The notes: a model not told the origin generated them from the letters alone. A stretch of 64,000 nt of DNA from Lathyrus oleraceus (GCF_024323335.1 NC_066581.1:439680281-439744280), one strand, 5' to 3'; positions 1 through 11,707 are shown, numbered from the stretch's first letter. A program made the numbers and translations.

Positions 1-338
1 AGGGTTTTGAATACCCAGACAAGGGCTAGGGAAGCTTCATGAGATCATGTCTTGAGTAATTAGGGCTTTGAAGACCCTACACGATTGGCCACACCTTTGT
101 TGAAATTAAACCTTCACTACCCTCCTTAGGGTTTCACATTCCTTATGCTGATGGTGGGATCAACCCATGCCTTTGGACTTTGATATTTGTGTGTGCCCTA
201 GCTTTATGGGCCCAAGTTTCTTTTGAATCCATGAGGAATGATGCATGTGGATGAGTTATGGATGTATGCAAGTCATCTCCTGATCAAGTGATTGGATACA
301 TAGGTGAGAAAGGGGAGGGAAAATTTAGGGGTACAACA
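1..338 (-). repeat. Partial 3' LTR of E1 (start of U3)
   Basis: This stretch matches 40941-41278 almost base for base and ends at the same ...GGGTACAACA boundary, which on the minus strand is the LTR start TGTTGTACCCC. The rest of the LTR lies left of the window. The match to the central LTR is what fixes the boundary. Confidence 0.85.
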
Positions 339-353
339 GCTGCCCCTATTTAA
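339..353 (-). other. Polypurine tract of E1
   Basis: On the minus strand it reads TTAAATAGGGGCAGC directly before the LTR start TGTTG. It primes plus-strand DNA synthesis. The same AATAGGGGCA core precedes the 3' LTRs of E1b, E2 and E3, so it is conserved across both families. Confidence 0.8.
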
Positions 354-1199
354 TCTTTTTGGACCTGAATACAGGAATAGCTGAAGCTTTTCAGGTATTC
401 AAGGTAGAAGAGGATTAAATACCTATGTGCCCGAAATTTTCCGGACCAAATGATTGGCTTTATTACCAGTGTAGAGGATATGTTTTATGCAGTGCATGAG
501 GTATGCTTATTTTTTATGATGCATGATTTTCCATGCTTCTTGTATGTAGGGAGGAGTCTTTATTGTGGTGGAGATTTCGACTCGTCATCGAAAATTGGAA
601 CATGCTTGCCGGGAGGTTTTAATTGGTGTCAAAGCTGCCATCACGGAATCCCCTACCTGTTAAGGAACACTGAAAGGTTGGAGTCCCCATGGTGCCCTAG
701 TCAATTGAATGTCACAGGTATCCAAGTAATACCAATGTTGAGTCACCAATCACCCATCAGGTTTATCGGATTTCAACAATAATGCAAATTGTTTCTCTTT
801 CATGTAGATTTTTATTGTTCCCCTAAATTTTAAAGCATTATGTGATTAAGACAAGTCAATTATTTTGCATACAAAACATAGAACAACATGTTTGATAGAA
901 TAAACTGAATTTTATTGATATGGAATAGGTACATATGTGAGTACGAGGATGCAAATGCCCTTAATGAGGATGTTGCAAAAATTGAAAAAATAATTGAAAT
1001 GGAAATGTGAAATATTTTTGTATGATTTTCTCCATTGATTACAACATTGGCCTTAATCTACCATATAATCTGAATCCTAAGGCCTTGCTTCGGCTGACAG
1101 TGACTGGATCGGTCCTTGACCCTATGATATCTAGCTTGTAGCGTGTAGACTCAAGCATCATAGTCAATGCCTTTATCCCTAACTTTCTCCTGGATCTTT
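354..1199 (-). other. 3' untranslated region of E1
   Basis: This is about 0.85 kb between the hairpin module and the polypurine tract with no supported ORF. It aligns with E1b at 41294-42139 and more loosely with E3 at 50628-51500. The short plus-strand ORF at 450-782 is a shadow: it is not read in element sense and is not matched in E3. Confidence 0.7.
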
Positions 1200-1387
1200 C
1201 AATTCTTTTTGTCCACCGGGATGCTCCTTTTTGCCTAATCCGCCCTTTCGGGTTTTCGGCTTAGCGAGCTTCATATGTGTTCCCTAACTTTTGCATGGAC
1301 AAATCATTTTTTGGTCCATCGGGATAGCCATTTTTTCCTAGATTCACCTTGCGAAGGTTAATCTAACAGGCTTTTAATCATTTCTTT
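1200..1387 (-). other. Conserved hairpin module after the integrase stop (E1)
   Basis: Two stem-loops are seen in minus sense. One at 1339-1365 has stem TAGATT/AATCTA with an inner five-pair stem ACCTT/AAGGT around a 3-base loop. The other at 1235-1264 has stem CTAAGCCG/CGGATTAG, an AAAA bulge and CCC-GAAA-GGG, a GNRA-type tetraloop. Each is followed by a CAAAAA run and a C-rich CCCGGTGGAC-like box. The same arrangement recurs in E1b, E2 and E3. The function is unknown; an RNA packaging, export or 3'-end role is inference. Confidence 0.6.
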
Positions 1388-2400
1388 TTAGGCATAATAT
1401 TTTTTGACTACGTCTGCATTCACTGGCGAGGGCAAATCTTCCCCATCCATTGTTGTGAGGATTAGAGACCCACATGAGAAGGCCTTTTTGACTACGAAAG
1501 GTCCCTCATAGTTGGGAGTCCATTTTCCTCGCGGGTCCGAGTGAATGGCAGAATATCTCTTGAGCACGAGGTCTCCAACGTGGTACGACCGAGGAAGAAC
1601 CTCCTTATCAAAAGCTTGTTTGAGACGTCTTTGGTATAACTGACCATGACAGACGGCCGTCAAACGCTTCTCTTCAATTAGATTCAGCTGGTCATACCGA
1701 ATTGAACCCATTCAGCTTCATCAAGATTTGCCTCCATGATGACCCTGAGTGAAAGAATCTCGACCTCGATTCGGTGCGGACTGAGGTTCTGTAACCATGC
1801 AAAGTGAAAGGTAACATCTCATGCCAGTCCTTGTATGTCTTGACCATCTTCTAGACGATTCTCTTGATATTCTTGTTAGCTACTTCGACGGTGCCATTCA
1901 TCTTCGACGATGCCATTCATCTTGGTGTTGTCAGTGATGATCTTGCTAGGTATCCCATAGCGGCAGATTATCTCTTTCTTGATAAACCGGGTAACCACTT
2001 GTGGAGTGACATTAGCATATGAAGCAACCTCGACCCACTTCGTGAAGTAATCAATAGCGACTAGGATGAATCGATGTCCATTGGAAGCTTTGGGTTCTAT
2101 CATCCCAATCATATCGATGCCCCACATAGAAAAAGGCCATGGAGAAGTTAGAACATTCAACGGAGTTGGTGGTACAAAGATCTTATCACCACATATCTAG
2201 CACTTATGGCATCTTATACAAAGTTGTAGCAATCAACCTCCATTGTCGTCCAATAATAACCAGCCCGGAGAATCTTCTTGGCCATAGCAGGACCCTTTGC
2301 ATGTACACCTTCGCAGCTTTCGTGTATGGACCTTATGATTATACTAGCTTCGTGTCTATCCACGCATCTGAGCAGTATGGAATCATAATTCCTCTTGTAT
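1388..2400 (-). pseudogene. E1 integrase (broken)
   Basis: This is the integrase end of the polyprotein, which would insert cDNA into the chromosome in the nucleus. In order it holds the zinc-binding H..H part and CX2C part near 2190-2340, the core with the first Asp in MWGIDMIG (about 2110), the second Asp in IITDN (about 1940), and a C-terminal GPF motif (GPFVVKKAF, about 1490). Compared with E1b it has frameshifts near 2210, a deletion of roughly 90 bases between the second Asp and the KMNG motif, an 18-base duplication at about 1885-1920 that repeats the motif around the catalytic Glu, and a deletion of about 64 bases near 1770. It cannot make integrase. Neighbour: it ends 10 bases before a conserved hairpin module. 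Confidence 0.85.
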
Positions 2401-3002
2401 AGTATGTCACTGTTTAGGAAGAACTTAGAAGAGAGGCTTCTCAGAGCTTTCTTATCGGTAATGGATATAACCTCGGGATATTGTTGTTTCTCCAGAAATG
2501 TCTTTATGTCGTAGAACCAAGGCTTATCGTCAGGATCGGCCTCAATTGCTAGACAATGTGCTGGTTCAGCTAGGTGGTCAATTTGGATAGTTGGTGCTTC
2601 ATTCTTCCATTTGACTTTGAACCTAGATGCCAGCGTAGCTAGAGCGTCTGCTAACTGATTTTCTTCCCTAGAAATATGATGAAAGGAGATTTCATCAAAA
2701 TAGGGTATCAGTTTTCTGATGTGCTCTTTGTAGGGTATCAATTTGCTATCCCGAGTCTCCCAATCGCCTTTCACCTGACTAATTACCAGAGCTGAATTAC
2801 CGAATACTTCAAGGATTTTGATTCTCAAGTCGATTGTCGCCTCTAAACCGTAGATACATGCTTCATATTCTGCCATGTTGTTGGTGCAGTCAAACCACAA
2901 TCTAGCGGTGAAGGGGATGTGGAAAGCAGTTGGAGAAGTGATAACAACACCTATAACATGACCTCAGGCATTGGAGGCACCGTCGAACATAAGCGTCCAT
3001 CA
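2401..3002 (-). pseudogene. E1 second RNase H (aRNH) and linker
   Basis: This is an archaeal-type RNase H domain lying between the gypsy RNase H and integrase, as in Tat/Ogre elements. Motifs in order are FDGA (first Asp), EYEA (Glu), FGNSALV, where family-A copies have GDS, and ENQLADAL (last Asp). The Asp to Asn change in the third motif would weaken or abolish cleavage of RNA-DNA hybrids. An in-frame TGA sits at about 2996, where E2 has CGA (Arg). The 2401-2600 part is the conserved linker with DDKPWFYDIKTFLE. The open frame 2214-2900 carries most of the domain. Confidence 0.75.
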
Positions 3003-3640
3003 CGATCCTGGTTCGGGGCCTTCCTCAGGGCTTACCTCGAAGCCTGGCATAGTAAAATCTCTTATAAACATGATGTCTTCATCTAGGAAGTCAAACCTCA
3101 ATGGTTGGTAGCCTTCAACAGGAAGGTGGGCTAGATAGTCAGAAAGAACACTCCCTTTTATTGCTTTCTGAGTCACGTACTGTATATCATACTCGGTTAG
3201 CAGCATTTGCCACCGGGAAATTCTACCAGTAACTGCAGGCTTTTCAAATATATACTTTATCAGATCCATCTTGGATATCAATAAAGTAGTGTGGCAAATC
3301 ATATATTGTCTCATGCGTCGAGCAACCCAAGTCAAGGCACAACAAGTCTTCTCTAAAAGTGAGTATCGGGTCTCACATTCAGTGAATTTCTTGCTGAGAT
3401 AGTAGATAGCATGTTCTTTCTTGCTTGTGTCATCGTGTTGACCTACCCCATGGATTCATCCAACACTGTGAGATACATAATGAGTGGTCTATCGGGAACC
3501 GGTGGTACCAAGATCGGTGGTTCTTGCAAGTACTTTTTTATTTCATCGAATGCCCCTTGGCAATCGTCGTTCCGCACAATCGATTGGTTCTTTCTCAACA
3601 ATTTGAAAATCGGTTCGCAGGTAGCTGTCAGGTGCGATAT
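3003..3640 (-). pseudogene. E1 gypsy-type RNase H
   Basis: This is the RNase H domain fused to RT; it degrades the RNA template during reverse transcription. Visible blocks are LIMYLTVLDESMG, then after a frame break RRMRQYM, LLISKMDLIKYIFEKP, GRISRWQMLL and SDYLAHLPVEGYQP. These match the E2 and E4 domains segment by segment. At least two frameshifts lie between 3340 and 3520 and stops occur around 3360-3420, so only the C-terminal 111 residues are open. The plus-strand ORFs over this stretch are shadows. Confidence 0.75.
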
Positions 3641-4735
3641 GAATCTGGAGATGTAATTAAGTTGCTCAAGGAAACCTCGGACTTATTTTTCTATTCGGGG
3701 AGCTGAGATATCTTGAATGGCTCGAACTTTGTCGGGATCCACCTCGATACCCTTCTGACTGACTATGAAACCCAGAAGTTTACTTGATCGAACTCCAAAA
3801 GTACACTTAGTCGGATTCAGACGCAGTTTAAACTTTCGGAGTCTGACAAAAAACTTTCTCAGATTCACCAGGTGATCTTCCTCAGTTCTGGATTTAGCAA
3901 TCATGTCGTCCACATAAACCTCGATCTCTTCATGAATCATGTCGTGAAAGAGTGTTACCATGGCGCATTGATATGTTGCCCCTGCATTCTTCAAGCCGAA
4001 CGACATGACTTTCTAGTAGTAAGTTCCCTAAGGTGTGATAAAGGTGTCTTCTCCATATCGTATGGTGACACCTTTATCTGATTGTACCAGGAGAACCCAT
4101 CCATGAAAGAAAAGACGGAGCATTGAGCTGTGTTGTCGACCAAAACATCAATATAAGGCAAAGGGAAGCCATCCTTTGGGCTGGCTCTATTGAGGTCTCG
4201 ATAGTCTATACACATTCTGACTTTCCCATCTTTCTTAGGAACTGGAACGATATTAGCAACCCACTGCGGATACTCAGAAATGGCTAAGAAGCCAACATCT
4301 AGCTTCTTTTTAACCTCTTCCTTGATCTTGAGCGCCATATCGGGTCTGGTCCTTCTGAGCTTCTGCTTGACTGGAGGACATTCGGGCTTGAGCGGTAGAT
4401 GATGTTCAACAATGTTGGTGTCTAACCCTGGCATATCTTGATATGACCCACCGAAGACATCGACATATTCACATAACAAATCTACCAACTCGGAGTGCAC
4501 ATGCTTGGCAAGAGATGCCCCAACTTTTACCTCTTTTTTGTCAGTTTCAGAACCCAAGTTAATGACATCCACTGGTTCTTTGTATGGCTAAATCTCTTTT
4601 TCTTCATGCTCAAGGAGTCGTGCTAGTTCAGTTGGTAATTCGCAATCTTCCTCACTGTCGTCTTCAGCTTGGTTGATTGGAAGTCCAGATTCATAGTTGA
4701 TTTTAGCCATGTCGTAATCAGTGGTTTTATTTGCT
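3641..4735 (-). pseudogene. E1 reverse transcriptase
   Basis: This is the RT domain, which copies the element RNA into DNA. Order from the N end: the acidic stretch ending LARLLEHEEKEI, the thumb-side block PVKQKLRRTRPDM, FLAISEYPQWVANIVPVPKKDGKVRMCIDYRDLNRASPKD in several conserved pieces, FSFMDGFS (first catalytic Asp), then YVDDM at about 3905-3913 with both Asp kept. The frame breaks once near 4050 and has two TAG codons at about 4010-4035, plus one TAG near 4595. The catalytic residues survive although the frame does not. The start at 4735 assumes the candidate intron upstream is spliced out. Confidence 0.85.
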
Positions 4736-4980
4736 CTGCATATGATGAGCTTATTTTAGTATGCTTCTTTTTTTTATTGAGAAAAAGTGGAAAAAAGAAA
4801 AAGAAATCCTTTACCATTTCGTTTTTTAGTGAAAATAAAAAATAACTGAAAGAAAAGGAACACGAGTTTTGTATGCAAAAAGTACTTTTATTTATTCACA
4901 TGATACTTTTAAACATGGGGGCCCTTAGAAGCTATCCTCTTGTCTCGAGCAGGGACGAGGGACGGAGAAAACAAAATGCA
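4736..4980 (-). other. Candidate spliced intron between gag-pro and RT (E1)
   Basis: Ogre elements are known to carry an intron between gag-pro and RT. Here about 245 A/T-rich bases with poly-T and poly-A runs separate the two coding blocks and hold no recognisable protein. On the minus strand an acceptor-like TATGCAG ends at 4736 and the RT frame is open after it. I could not fix a donor. Confidence 0.4.
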
Positions 4981-6575
4981 TTATGTTTTTTCCAAGTACA
5001 CCATAGGTATCACGGTGGCCGTCCAATTGGAAAGCTTGAATCCTGGAGGACATCTCTGAACGAGGTCGGGTGCACCTGGCTTGTTACAATAGGACTCTCC
5101 GATGACAGCCACGGTATGCTCACTTTGATAGCCGACACTGCTGAACTTGACCGGGTTGAATTGCTTTTTCTTCGGATTCACCTTGCATGTTGCCGGGTGA
5201 TAACCGATACCAAACTTGTCGTGATTTTCTGCCATATTGACGACCTTGCCCCACCCAGGAAGCGGGCCTTTCTCTAATGTCTGCCTGGAATTCTTTGCTG
5301 AGGATAGGATGGTAGCGGATGATTGATTATTGTTGGCGGAGGCGGAACTGACATCTTCAAATTCTAGACAGTGGAGCGGGACCTCGAAGATCCCCTCATC
5401 TGTTTCAACATATCTGAAGGAGAAGAGTTCAATGACCAACAAATCCTCTTCCCCAACACAATTACCAGTTTGTCATCTATCAAGTACTTCAATTTCTGGT
5501 GCAAAGTAGAAGTGACTGCCCCAGCGGCATGAATCCATGGTCGGCCCAACAAACAATTGTAGGTTGGGTTGATGTCTATGACTTGTAAAGTGATAACGAA
5601 CTAGTGTGGTCCAACTCGGATAGGAAAATCGACCTCCCCAATCACCTGCCTTCGGGAACCGTCGAAAGCTCTGACAATCAATGCACTGGTTCTCATTTCA
5701 GGGCCCCTGAACTGTAACTGGCTTAATGTATATTTTGGAAGTACATTAAGCGAGGATCCAGTATCAACAAGGACTCGTGATAAGAGAGAGTCAGTACATG
5801 TGATCGAAATATGTAGTGCTTTGTTGTGGGCCTTTCCCTCAGGAGGTAACTCTGCTTCATTAAATCCCATATACCTACTGGCGGTGATGTTAGCAACCAC
5901 GTCGTCAAATTGGTCGACCGTGATATCTTGCATCACGTGAGCGGTATTTAGAACCTTCAGTAATGCTTTGCGATGAGCCTCAGAACTCAACAGCAAAGAC
6001 AAAATTGATATTTTGGAAGGCGTTTGGTTCAACTGTTCAACAATCTTGAAGTCACTCTCTTTGATCAGTTTGAGGAATTCCTGACTTTCCTCAAAGGTGA
6101 TACTTTTCTTGTGATCCTCAGACTGCTTTTTTTCAACCATCGGCCCTTTACCCTTGGACACTTCGACCTCTGCAGCTTTATCATTGTCAATAACTCTCGT
6201 CAATACTGAAGCGGTCATCATGGTCGGAGTGGCGAGTACAGTTGTCTTTGCCTGCGGAGTCGGTGTAGGAGTTGCCTTCTCTTTAGGAGAGACAATTGTG
6301 GGGGCTAGAGACACCCTAGGAGTGTATTTAGGAGCGAATACACGGCCGCTTTGAGTCATGCCTCCCGCTCCAACGATGTTGATGATCTCTGTATCAGGAA
6401 TGCGGATTTCTTTCCCTCCTAAATACATTGTGGTCTCATAATTCCAAGGCACTACCTTGGTATTCTGATACGGAAACGGAGTTGGAACACGGAAATGAAT
6501 CGGTTGAATCCTCTTGGGAGGTTCTTCAACCTTCCTCTTCCTATATACAATTGTTATCGGTTTAATCACTGCCAC
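4981..6575 (-). pseudogene. E1 protease and downstream linker
   Basis: This holds a retropepsin-type aspartic protease that matures the polyprotein. The catalytic motif LVDTGSSLNVLP lies at residue 271 of the 324-residue open frame 5601-6575 (Asp codon at 5763-5765), with DTG intact. The C-terminal part continues as LLGRPWIHAAGAV near 5520-5570 after a TAG at about 5598-5600. A Gly-rich linker (GWGKVVN...FGIGYHP, about 5180-5240) follows and resembles a G-patch-like segment, though I am not sure of that. Frame changes occur near 5430. The region runs from a Pro/Thr-rich N part shared with gag to the candidate intron. Confidence 0.8.
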
Positions 6576-8882
6576 CTCTTCTGCTGCTTTGGACTTGAAG
6601 AACTATACTAACCCTTGATTCATCAATTCTTGCACACATTCTCTCAATTGTTTGCAACCATCCGGATCAGACTCGCATATTGGGCAATCATTATGCACTC
6701 CTTCTAGAAACCCAAACTTTTCAAGTTTTCTCAACACAACGGATAACAGAGTTTTCAACTCATCGACCCACTTCACCGGTTCGGCAGATTCTTCTTCAAT
6801 GACGACACTGATCGTGGGACCATCATGATTAGGTAGGGGGTTCGTCTTTACGTTCGGCTTTTCCTCCGAGAAGGTCAAGATTTTTCTATCAATCAAGTCT
6901 TGTATTTTGTTTTTTAACGACCAGCAATATTCGGTGGAATGTCCCACGTGACCGGCGTGGTAGGCGCATGAGGCGTTGGGGTTATGTTTATAATGGTAAG
7001 GCGGCACGGCCTGAGGGATTTATTTTGGCACAATGGCCCCCACATAGACCAAGAATGGTACCAAATCAGCATATGGTACTGGGATCTTATCGTACTGAGC
7101 GACCTTGCCATAGTTTCCTCTGTTATTCTGCCCCTGATTCTGCCCTCTATTGTCACAGTTGTATTATCGGTTCTGATCTTTCTGAGTAGGAGTTGATTGT
7201 TGATTGCTTCTCTGTGGTTGATACTGGAAAGGCGGTTGCTGGTATTGAGCTGCGGCGACATACGAATATGGATAGTATGGCATAGGGTCCATCGGAACTT
7301 GATATCGGGGGCGAGCCTTCGCCATTACAACATTTGCCTCCCCCTCCTTCCTTTTAGCGAAGCCCCCATGCGGCCTCTTGTTGATTGGATGCGGTGCGGT
7401 CGTGTCTATTATCTTCCCTGATTTCAGCCCACTCTTAACACGTTCTCCAATAGTAACCATGTCGGTGAAGTTTGTTGATGAACTGCCAATCATCTTTTTG
7501 AAATACAGCCCTTGCAGCGTACCCATGAAGATGTCGACCAACTCATTGTCAGATAGTGTTGGTCGAACACTAGACGCCATTTCGCGCCAACGTTGAGCAT
7601 ACTCCTTGAAGGTTTCATTAGATCTTTACGCCTGGTTCTGTAATTGAAGCCTTGTTGGAGCCATATCAAGGTTGTACTTGTATTATTTCAAAAATGCCTC
7701 AGAGAGGTCCCTCCATGACCAGATCTTCGAGCGCTCCAGACTCATGTACCAATCCAAAGAAGCCCGGGTCAGGCTGTCTTGGAAGCAATGAATCAAGAGG
7801 TTGTCATTATCAATGTGTGAAGCCATCTTCCTGCAGTACATAGTGAGGTGACTGTGGGGACAGCTAAGGCCTTTGTATTTAGGTAGGTCCGGCACGTTGA
7901 ATTTTTGGGGCAACACCACATTCGTGACCAAGCAGAGGTCTCGAGCGTCTATGCCAAAAGAAGATAAGCCATCAATGGCCCTTATTCTGTCGTCCCAGAG
8001 CTGGTAATCCGCAGGTCTAGCCGGATTAACAGCGGGAGGAGCGACCTGACTGGCCGGTCGAGAGGTTTCAGTAGCGATTGGTGTTGGCATGCTCGGGTTG
8101 AACCACATTGGCGGGTAGGAGAGACCTGGTGGCACGGTCTGAGCGGCTGTAGTAGGTTGAAAATATTGCATTCCAAGTTGAGCATTGAGGGCCTGAGGTG
8201 CCTCTTCCTGCATATACTGGGATGCATGATTCAACATCATGGGCATAGAGCTTGCCTCTGGGTAGCCAAAAGGGACGGTCGGGATCTGACCGGTGCTCGC
8301 AGCTTGAGCAGTCTGATTGGGAAGTTGAAAATGGAGGCGCAGGCCATGGTAGTCTTCTTCATCGTTAGGGAGGTCGTCAGGGACCTGACCCTGGTTGTCA
8401 TCCGGATCAGCAGCAATGACCGGGGTAGTTTGGAGAGTGGGGAGAACCCAAGGGAAACCAACGTTTCCAGCAGCAGCAGCAAGAGTTAAGTGAGGGAAGA
8501 AGGCTCCTCTACTAGCGAGGCTAGCAGCAAGGAGTGGGGGCATACCCCACGGATAGGCAGCAGCAAGCCTAGTAGGGCCTGTGGGGACCACCTGACGGTT
8601 CCCAGAGTTAGGCACCACAGTTTCCGTTGGAGGGTCGACGGTAGTGCCAGCAGCGGTATCAGGGATGGTCACCCCAGCAGCATGGGTGACATTGGTAGCA
8701 GCAGAGGCAGGGTTCCTCTGAGATTGGAGGAGCTCAAGGATGGTCTCCATGTTACCTCTGAACAAATTCATCTCTCCTTGCACCTGGACAAGGGATTCAC
8801 GGACAAAAGCGTTGTCAGCTTCGTATTCGGCCATGATTTTGGATTTGCTGGAACGTGTGTAGTACGGATGACGGGTCGTCAT
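6576..8882 (-). pseudogene. E1 gag
   Basis: This is a capsid/nucleocapsid precursor. I take the start at 8882 (MTTRHPYYTRS), because the H-x-Y-x-T-R motif is shared with gag of E2 and E6; an upstream Met at 8957 is less likely. Next come a Pro/Ala/Gln-rich spacer, a capsid block with FNVPDLPKYKG, CFQDSLTRASLDWYM and FKEYAQRWREMA (about 7540-7960), a basic Gln-rich stretch, then a zinc-knuckle-like CX2HX5HX4C (CAYHAGHVGHSTEYC, about 6920-6965) and a CX2CX6C cluster near 6650-6685. Stops at about 7680, 7627, 7160 and 6604 break it. It would coat the RNA in virus-like particles. Confidence 0.8.
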
Positions 8883-9436
8883 TGGTGCTGCAGCAAAACG
8901 GCGAGTGTAAGCATTTTGTTTTCTGACAGCTTTTAGCAAGTATATGCGTGGATGCATGTATGCATGCGAAAAGATTTGATATGTGCATTCAACATTATCA
9001 TTATTATTTTTTTGTGAAGAAATAATTCCAAGGAATCCGCGAGTTTATTTAACACAAGCAATTATGAAGCGGATAAAGAGAGACAGTTTATGAAGCCAAT
9101 AATCGAGAAACTCTTTTATTCCATATCAATAAAACAGAATACAAATACATCAAGGAAATGCCCATCGGCTACAAGAAGATCACATTAGTCCGATCAGACC
9201 TCAATCTAATGGGTTACAAGCAACTAGAAACAATTAGATAACAACTTCTCGTAGTAAGCTTGCGATTTGGGATACAGGCAGGCACCCCACTTTCCCAACA
9301 TCGCACTCCCTTCAGGTGGGGGGTCGTGATCTGGCTCGCTTGGAATGTTGTTCACAACTGTCTTCCCTCGGTCGGAGGGGTTTTCAGGACACTTATTCAA
9401 CTGTATGTTGTTGTCTTTTGGGTTCCCATGTTATTA
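8883..9436 (-). other. Spacer between ORF1 and gag (E1)
   Basis: About 550 bases, A/T-rich in the gag-proximal half, with no supported ORF on the minus strand. The plus-strand ORFs at 9260-9463 and 9316-9501 are shadows. It could hold a signal for translating or splicing gag, but nothing in the sequence proves it. Confidence 0.5.
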
Positions 9437-11029
9437 CTCCTTCAGCTTTCGGATATCTTCTAGCCTCTGATTCAGCTCGTACTGGTTCTGGTGAAGGGTG
9501 AATTCTAGCTTTTTGTTATTGCTTCTCTCATCCTTCAACTCTTTCTTACAAGCTTCTAGCAGGCTTTGAAGTTTCTTCATTTTCTCCATGTGTTCTAGTT
9601 CTAATTTTCCAGCTCGGTATTGGGCTTCGGCTAACTACTTCGTTTTGGTTGTCAGGCTGGCATAAGTCCCTTTGAGAGTGTCACCCATTTTGAGTCTTTT
9701 AAAAACCTTTGTCAGTACCTCATCATCAGCTTGACGAACTCGGTCTCTCTTGTGATTCAGATTGAATTTCAAGGTCTCTTTCTCCATTGAGATCTTAGCA
9801 AGCTTAGATCTGAGATCGGCATTCTCTTTCTCTAGAGTCTTGATAACCTTATTCAACTCATCCATCTTAGAATTTGGTTGGTTCTCTAGCTCAGGAGATT
9901 GGAGGTTCATGGATGGTTCGGGCGGGAACAACAATAAGACCTCACTGACTCTGCTCTTGACCCAACTAGTGTAAGCTTCCTATGTGATACAATTCTTCTT
10001 ACCCATTTCTGCTCTTCCTTGAGGATAAATCGACCCCCAAGCCTTGACAATATTCTTGATCAATTCTGGCTCTTTGACTCCTTCGTATAAAACAAAACCT
10101 TCTACACTTTCGAGATCAGGTTTGTCCATCATAGGATATCCAAGTTATCGCAATGCTAACCTAGGGTTTTAGTTGATTCCTCCTTTTGTACCAAGAAGAG
10201 GTACATTAGGAAAATCCCCACAATTGAGGATGAGCTTGACACCATCATACACTCGAGAATACCAAGGAATGTCTTCGGCTTTTAAGGACATGATCCTCTG
10301 GGACCATTTCAAGTTATCTTTGTTCTCAACGAAAGGACCTTCAGTGGGTAGATGCGAAATAAACCATCTATACAGTAAAGGGGTTCAACAGATGATAGTC
10401 CCTTTCTTCTTCTGGGTTCTTACGTGGATGGAATAATAAGTATCAGCAAGAAGAGTGGGAATCGGGTTCTGAGTCAAGAAGATATGAATGGCGGCCAAGT
10501 CTACGAACTCCTCCATATTTGGAAACAAGACAATCCCATACATGAGTAAAGCTAGATGGGCGTTGAAGGTCGTCCAGCTTCCAGATTCAGCACAGGTGAT
10601 AGCTTTGTCTACGAGAAACTTAGAGGTGAAGCCATGGATTCCACCCTTTGGTTTCAAGTTCAATTCTATTTCCTTCTTTCCCATATGCAGAGCTTCAGCA
10701 AGTTCTCGATATTCAGGAAGTTCCTTAGTGCGGATGTAGGGCACTTGGTTCTTGATCCTAATACCCAAAATATGAGAATACTCTTCCAATGTCGGCGCTA
10801 GCTGGTAATCTTGGAAAGTAAAGCACCTTAGTGGTGGATCGTAGAACTGCACCAAGGTGTGCACAGCTGTGATGTTAACCTCGGTGTTCAGAATACCCAG
10901 CAGGTTACCATACGCTTCTTTGAATGTGTTTTTGTGAGTCAGGTCTAAACGTGCCCCAAGTCCTCTCAGCACAGCCAATGGAGGTTCCACAAACTTATAA
11001 TTGTGGATGCTCTTTCTCTCGGGATTCAT
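9437..11029 (-). pseudogene. E1 ORF1, Ogre-specific protein of unknown function
   Basis: This is the extra ORF before gag. The first 214 residues (11029-10385, start MNPERKS) hold a conserved helical domain: LVQFYDPPLRCFTFQDYQLAPTL, then LEEYSHILGI, KGGIHGF, LLMYGIVLFPN and PTLLADTYYSIH. The same domain occurs in E2 and E6, and I believe it corresponds to the Pfam family DUF7745. A frameshift at about 10384 and later stops follow. The frame then runs through WFISHLP, YTSWVKSRVSE and a long C-terminal coiled coil (about 9440-9880, many Glu/Lys/Leu heptads), interrupted by TAG near 9634. The role is unknown; a structural or RNA-binding job is a guess. Confidence 0.75.
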
Positions 11030-11690
11030 GCTTCACTTCAATTTCTTGGTGAATAGACTAGACTCTTGGATTCCTGGAAAAGACATGCATATGAAAAAAT
11101 TTGGTCATGATGAATGATAATGTAATGATGATATGATAATAATTCACATGGGTCGGATCCCTGGCAGGTTCTGAACAATCTGTAAGTGCCACATGTTTCA
11201 AGTGCAAGAGTTTGACGTAGCATGAGTATCAAGGTAGGTGGAGTCTATGGTTTCCTGCAATGAAAACCCATATCCCCCTCACAGGTGCAGACTATGCTCC
11301 AAGGTGGTCCCTAGAAGGTCTCCCAGAGTCATCGACTCGAAATGAAAATACCTTGTCGTAGTGAATACTCACAGGACAAAAGTACTTCCAATTGAATCTA
11401 GTCTGGGTGTGGTTCTCGTGATCCCCAACGCGCGAAACACAGGTATACACGACTATCCACGAGTCTAACCTATGTGTATACTAAGCTCGGGTATAGAGTT
11501 TTCCTCTCATGTAATCTAACACATCCCAACAACAGTGTAATAGATATATCCATAATATAAAGCGGATAAGAAATGTGATAAATAAAAGTGAGTATAACTA
11601 TGAGTTAAGCACCTAAACTAGCGAGGGAACAACCTAAACTAGGCTTGACTCCTTTTAGAGACTAGGAAATACTCCCAGTAACGAAGTATT
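11030..11690 (-). other. 5' leader of E1
   Basis: About 660 bases lie between the PBS and ORF1 on the minus strand. No ORF is supported. It corresponds in position to the leaders of E2 and E6 but I see no clear similarity to them. Confidence 0.55.
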
Positions 11691-11707
11691 CCCCAGTAGA
11701 GTCGCCA
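11691..11707 (-). other. Primer binding site of E1
   Basis: On the minus strand it reads TGGCGACTCTACTGGGG, which pairs with a tRNA 3' end ...CCCCAGCAGAGTCGCCA apart from one base. Ogre elements are reported to use tRNA-Arg. E2 and E6 have the same site. It sits right next to the LTR and upstream of ORF1, as expected. Confidence 0.85.

Noticed and set aside
450..782. Plus-strand 110-residue frame in the E1 3' UTR, repeated at 41378-41746
   Set aside because: It is antisense to the element, has no motif, and E3 does not keep it open; it is a shared repeat, not a gene.
5180..5240. G-patch domain after the E1 protease
   Set aside because: Only a few Gly residues fit and the E2 version (GLGKMIKLED) differs; not enough to call a domain.
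9260..9501. Plus-strand frames between ORF1 and gag of E1 as an extra gene
   Set aside because: They overlap the antisense of the ORF1 C-terminal coiled coil and spacer and have no counterpart in E2 or E6.
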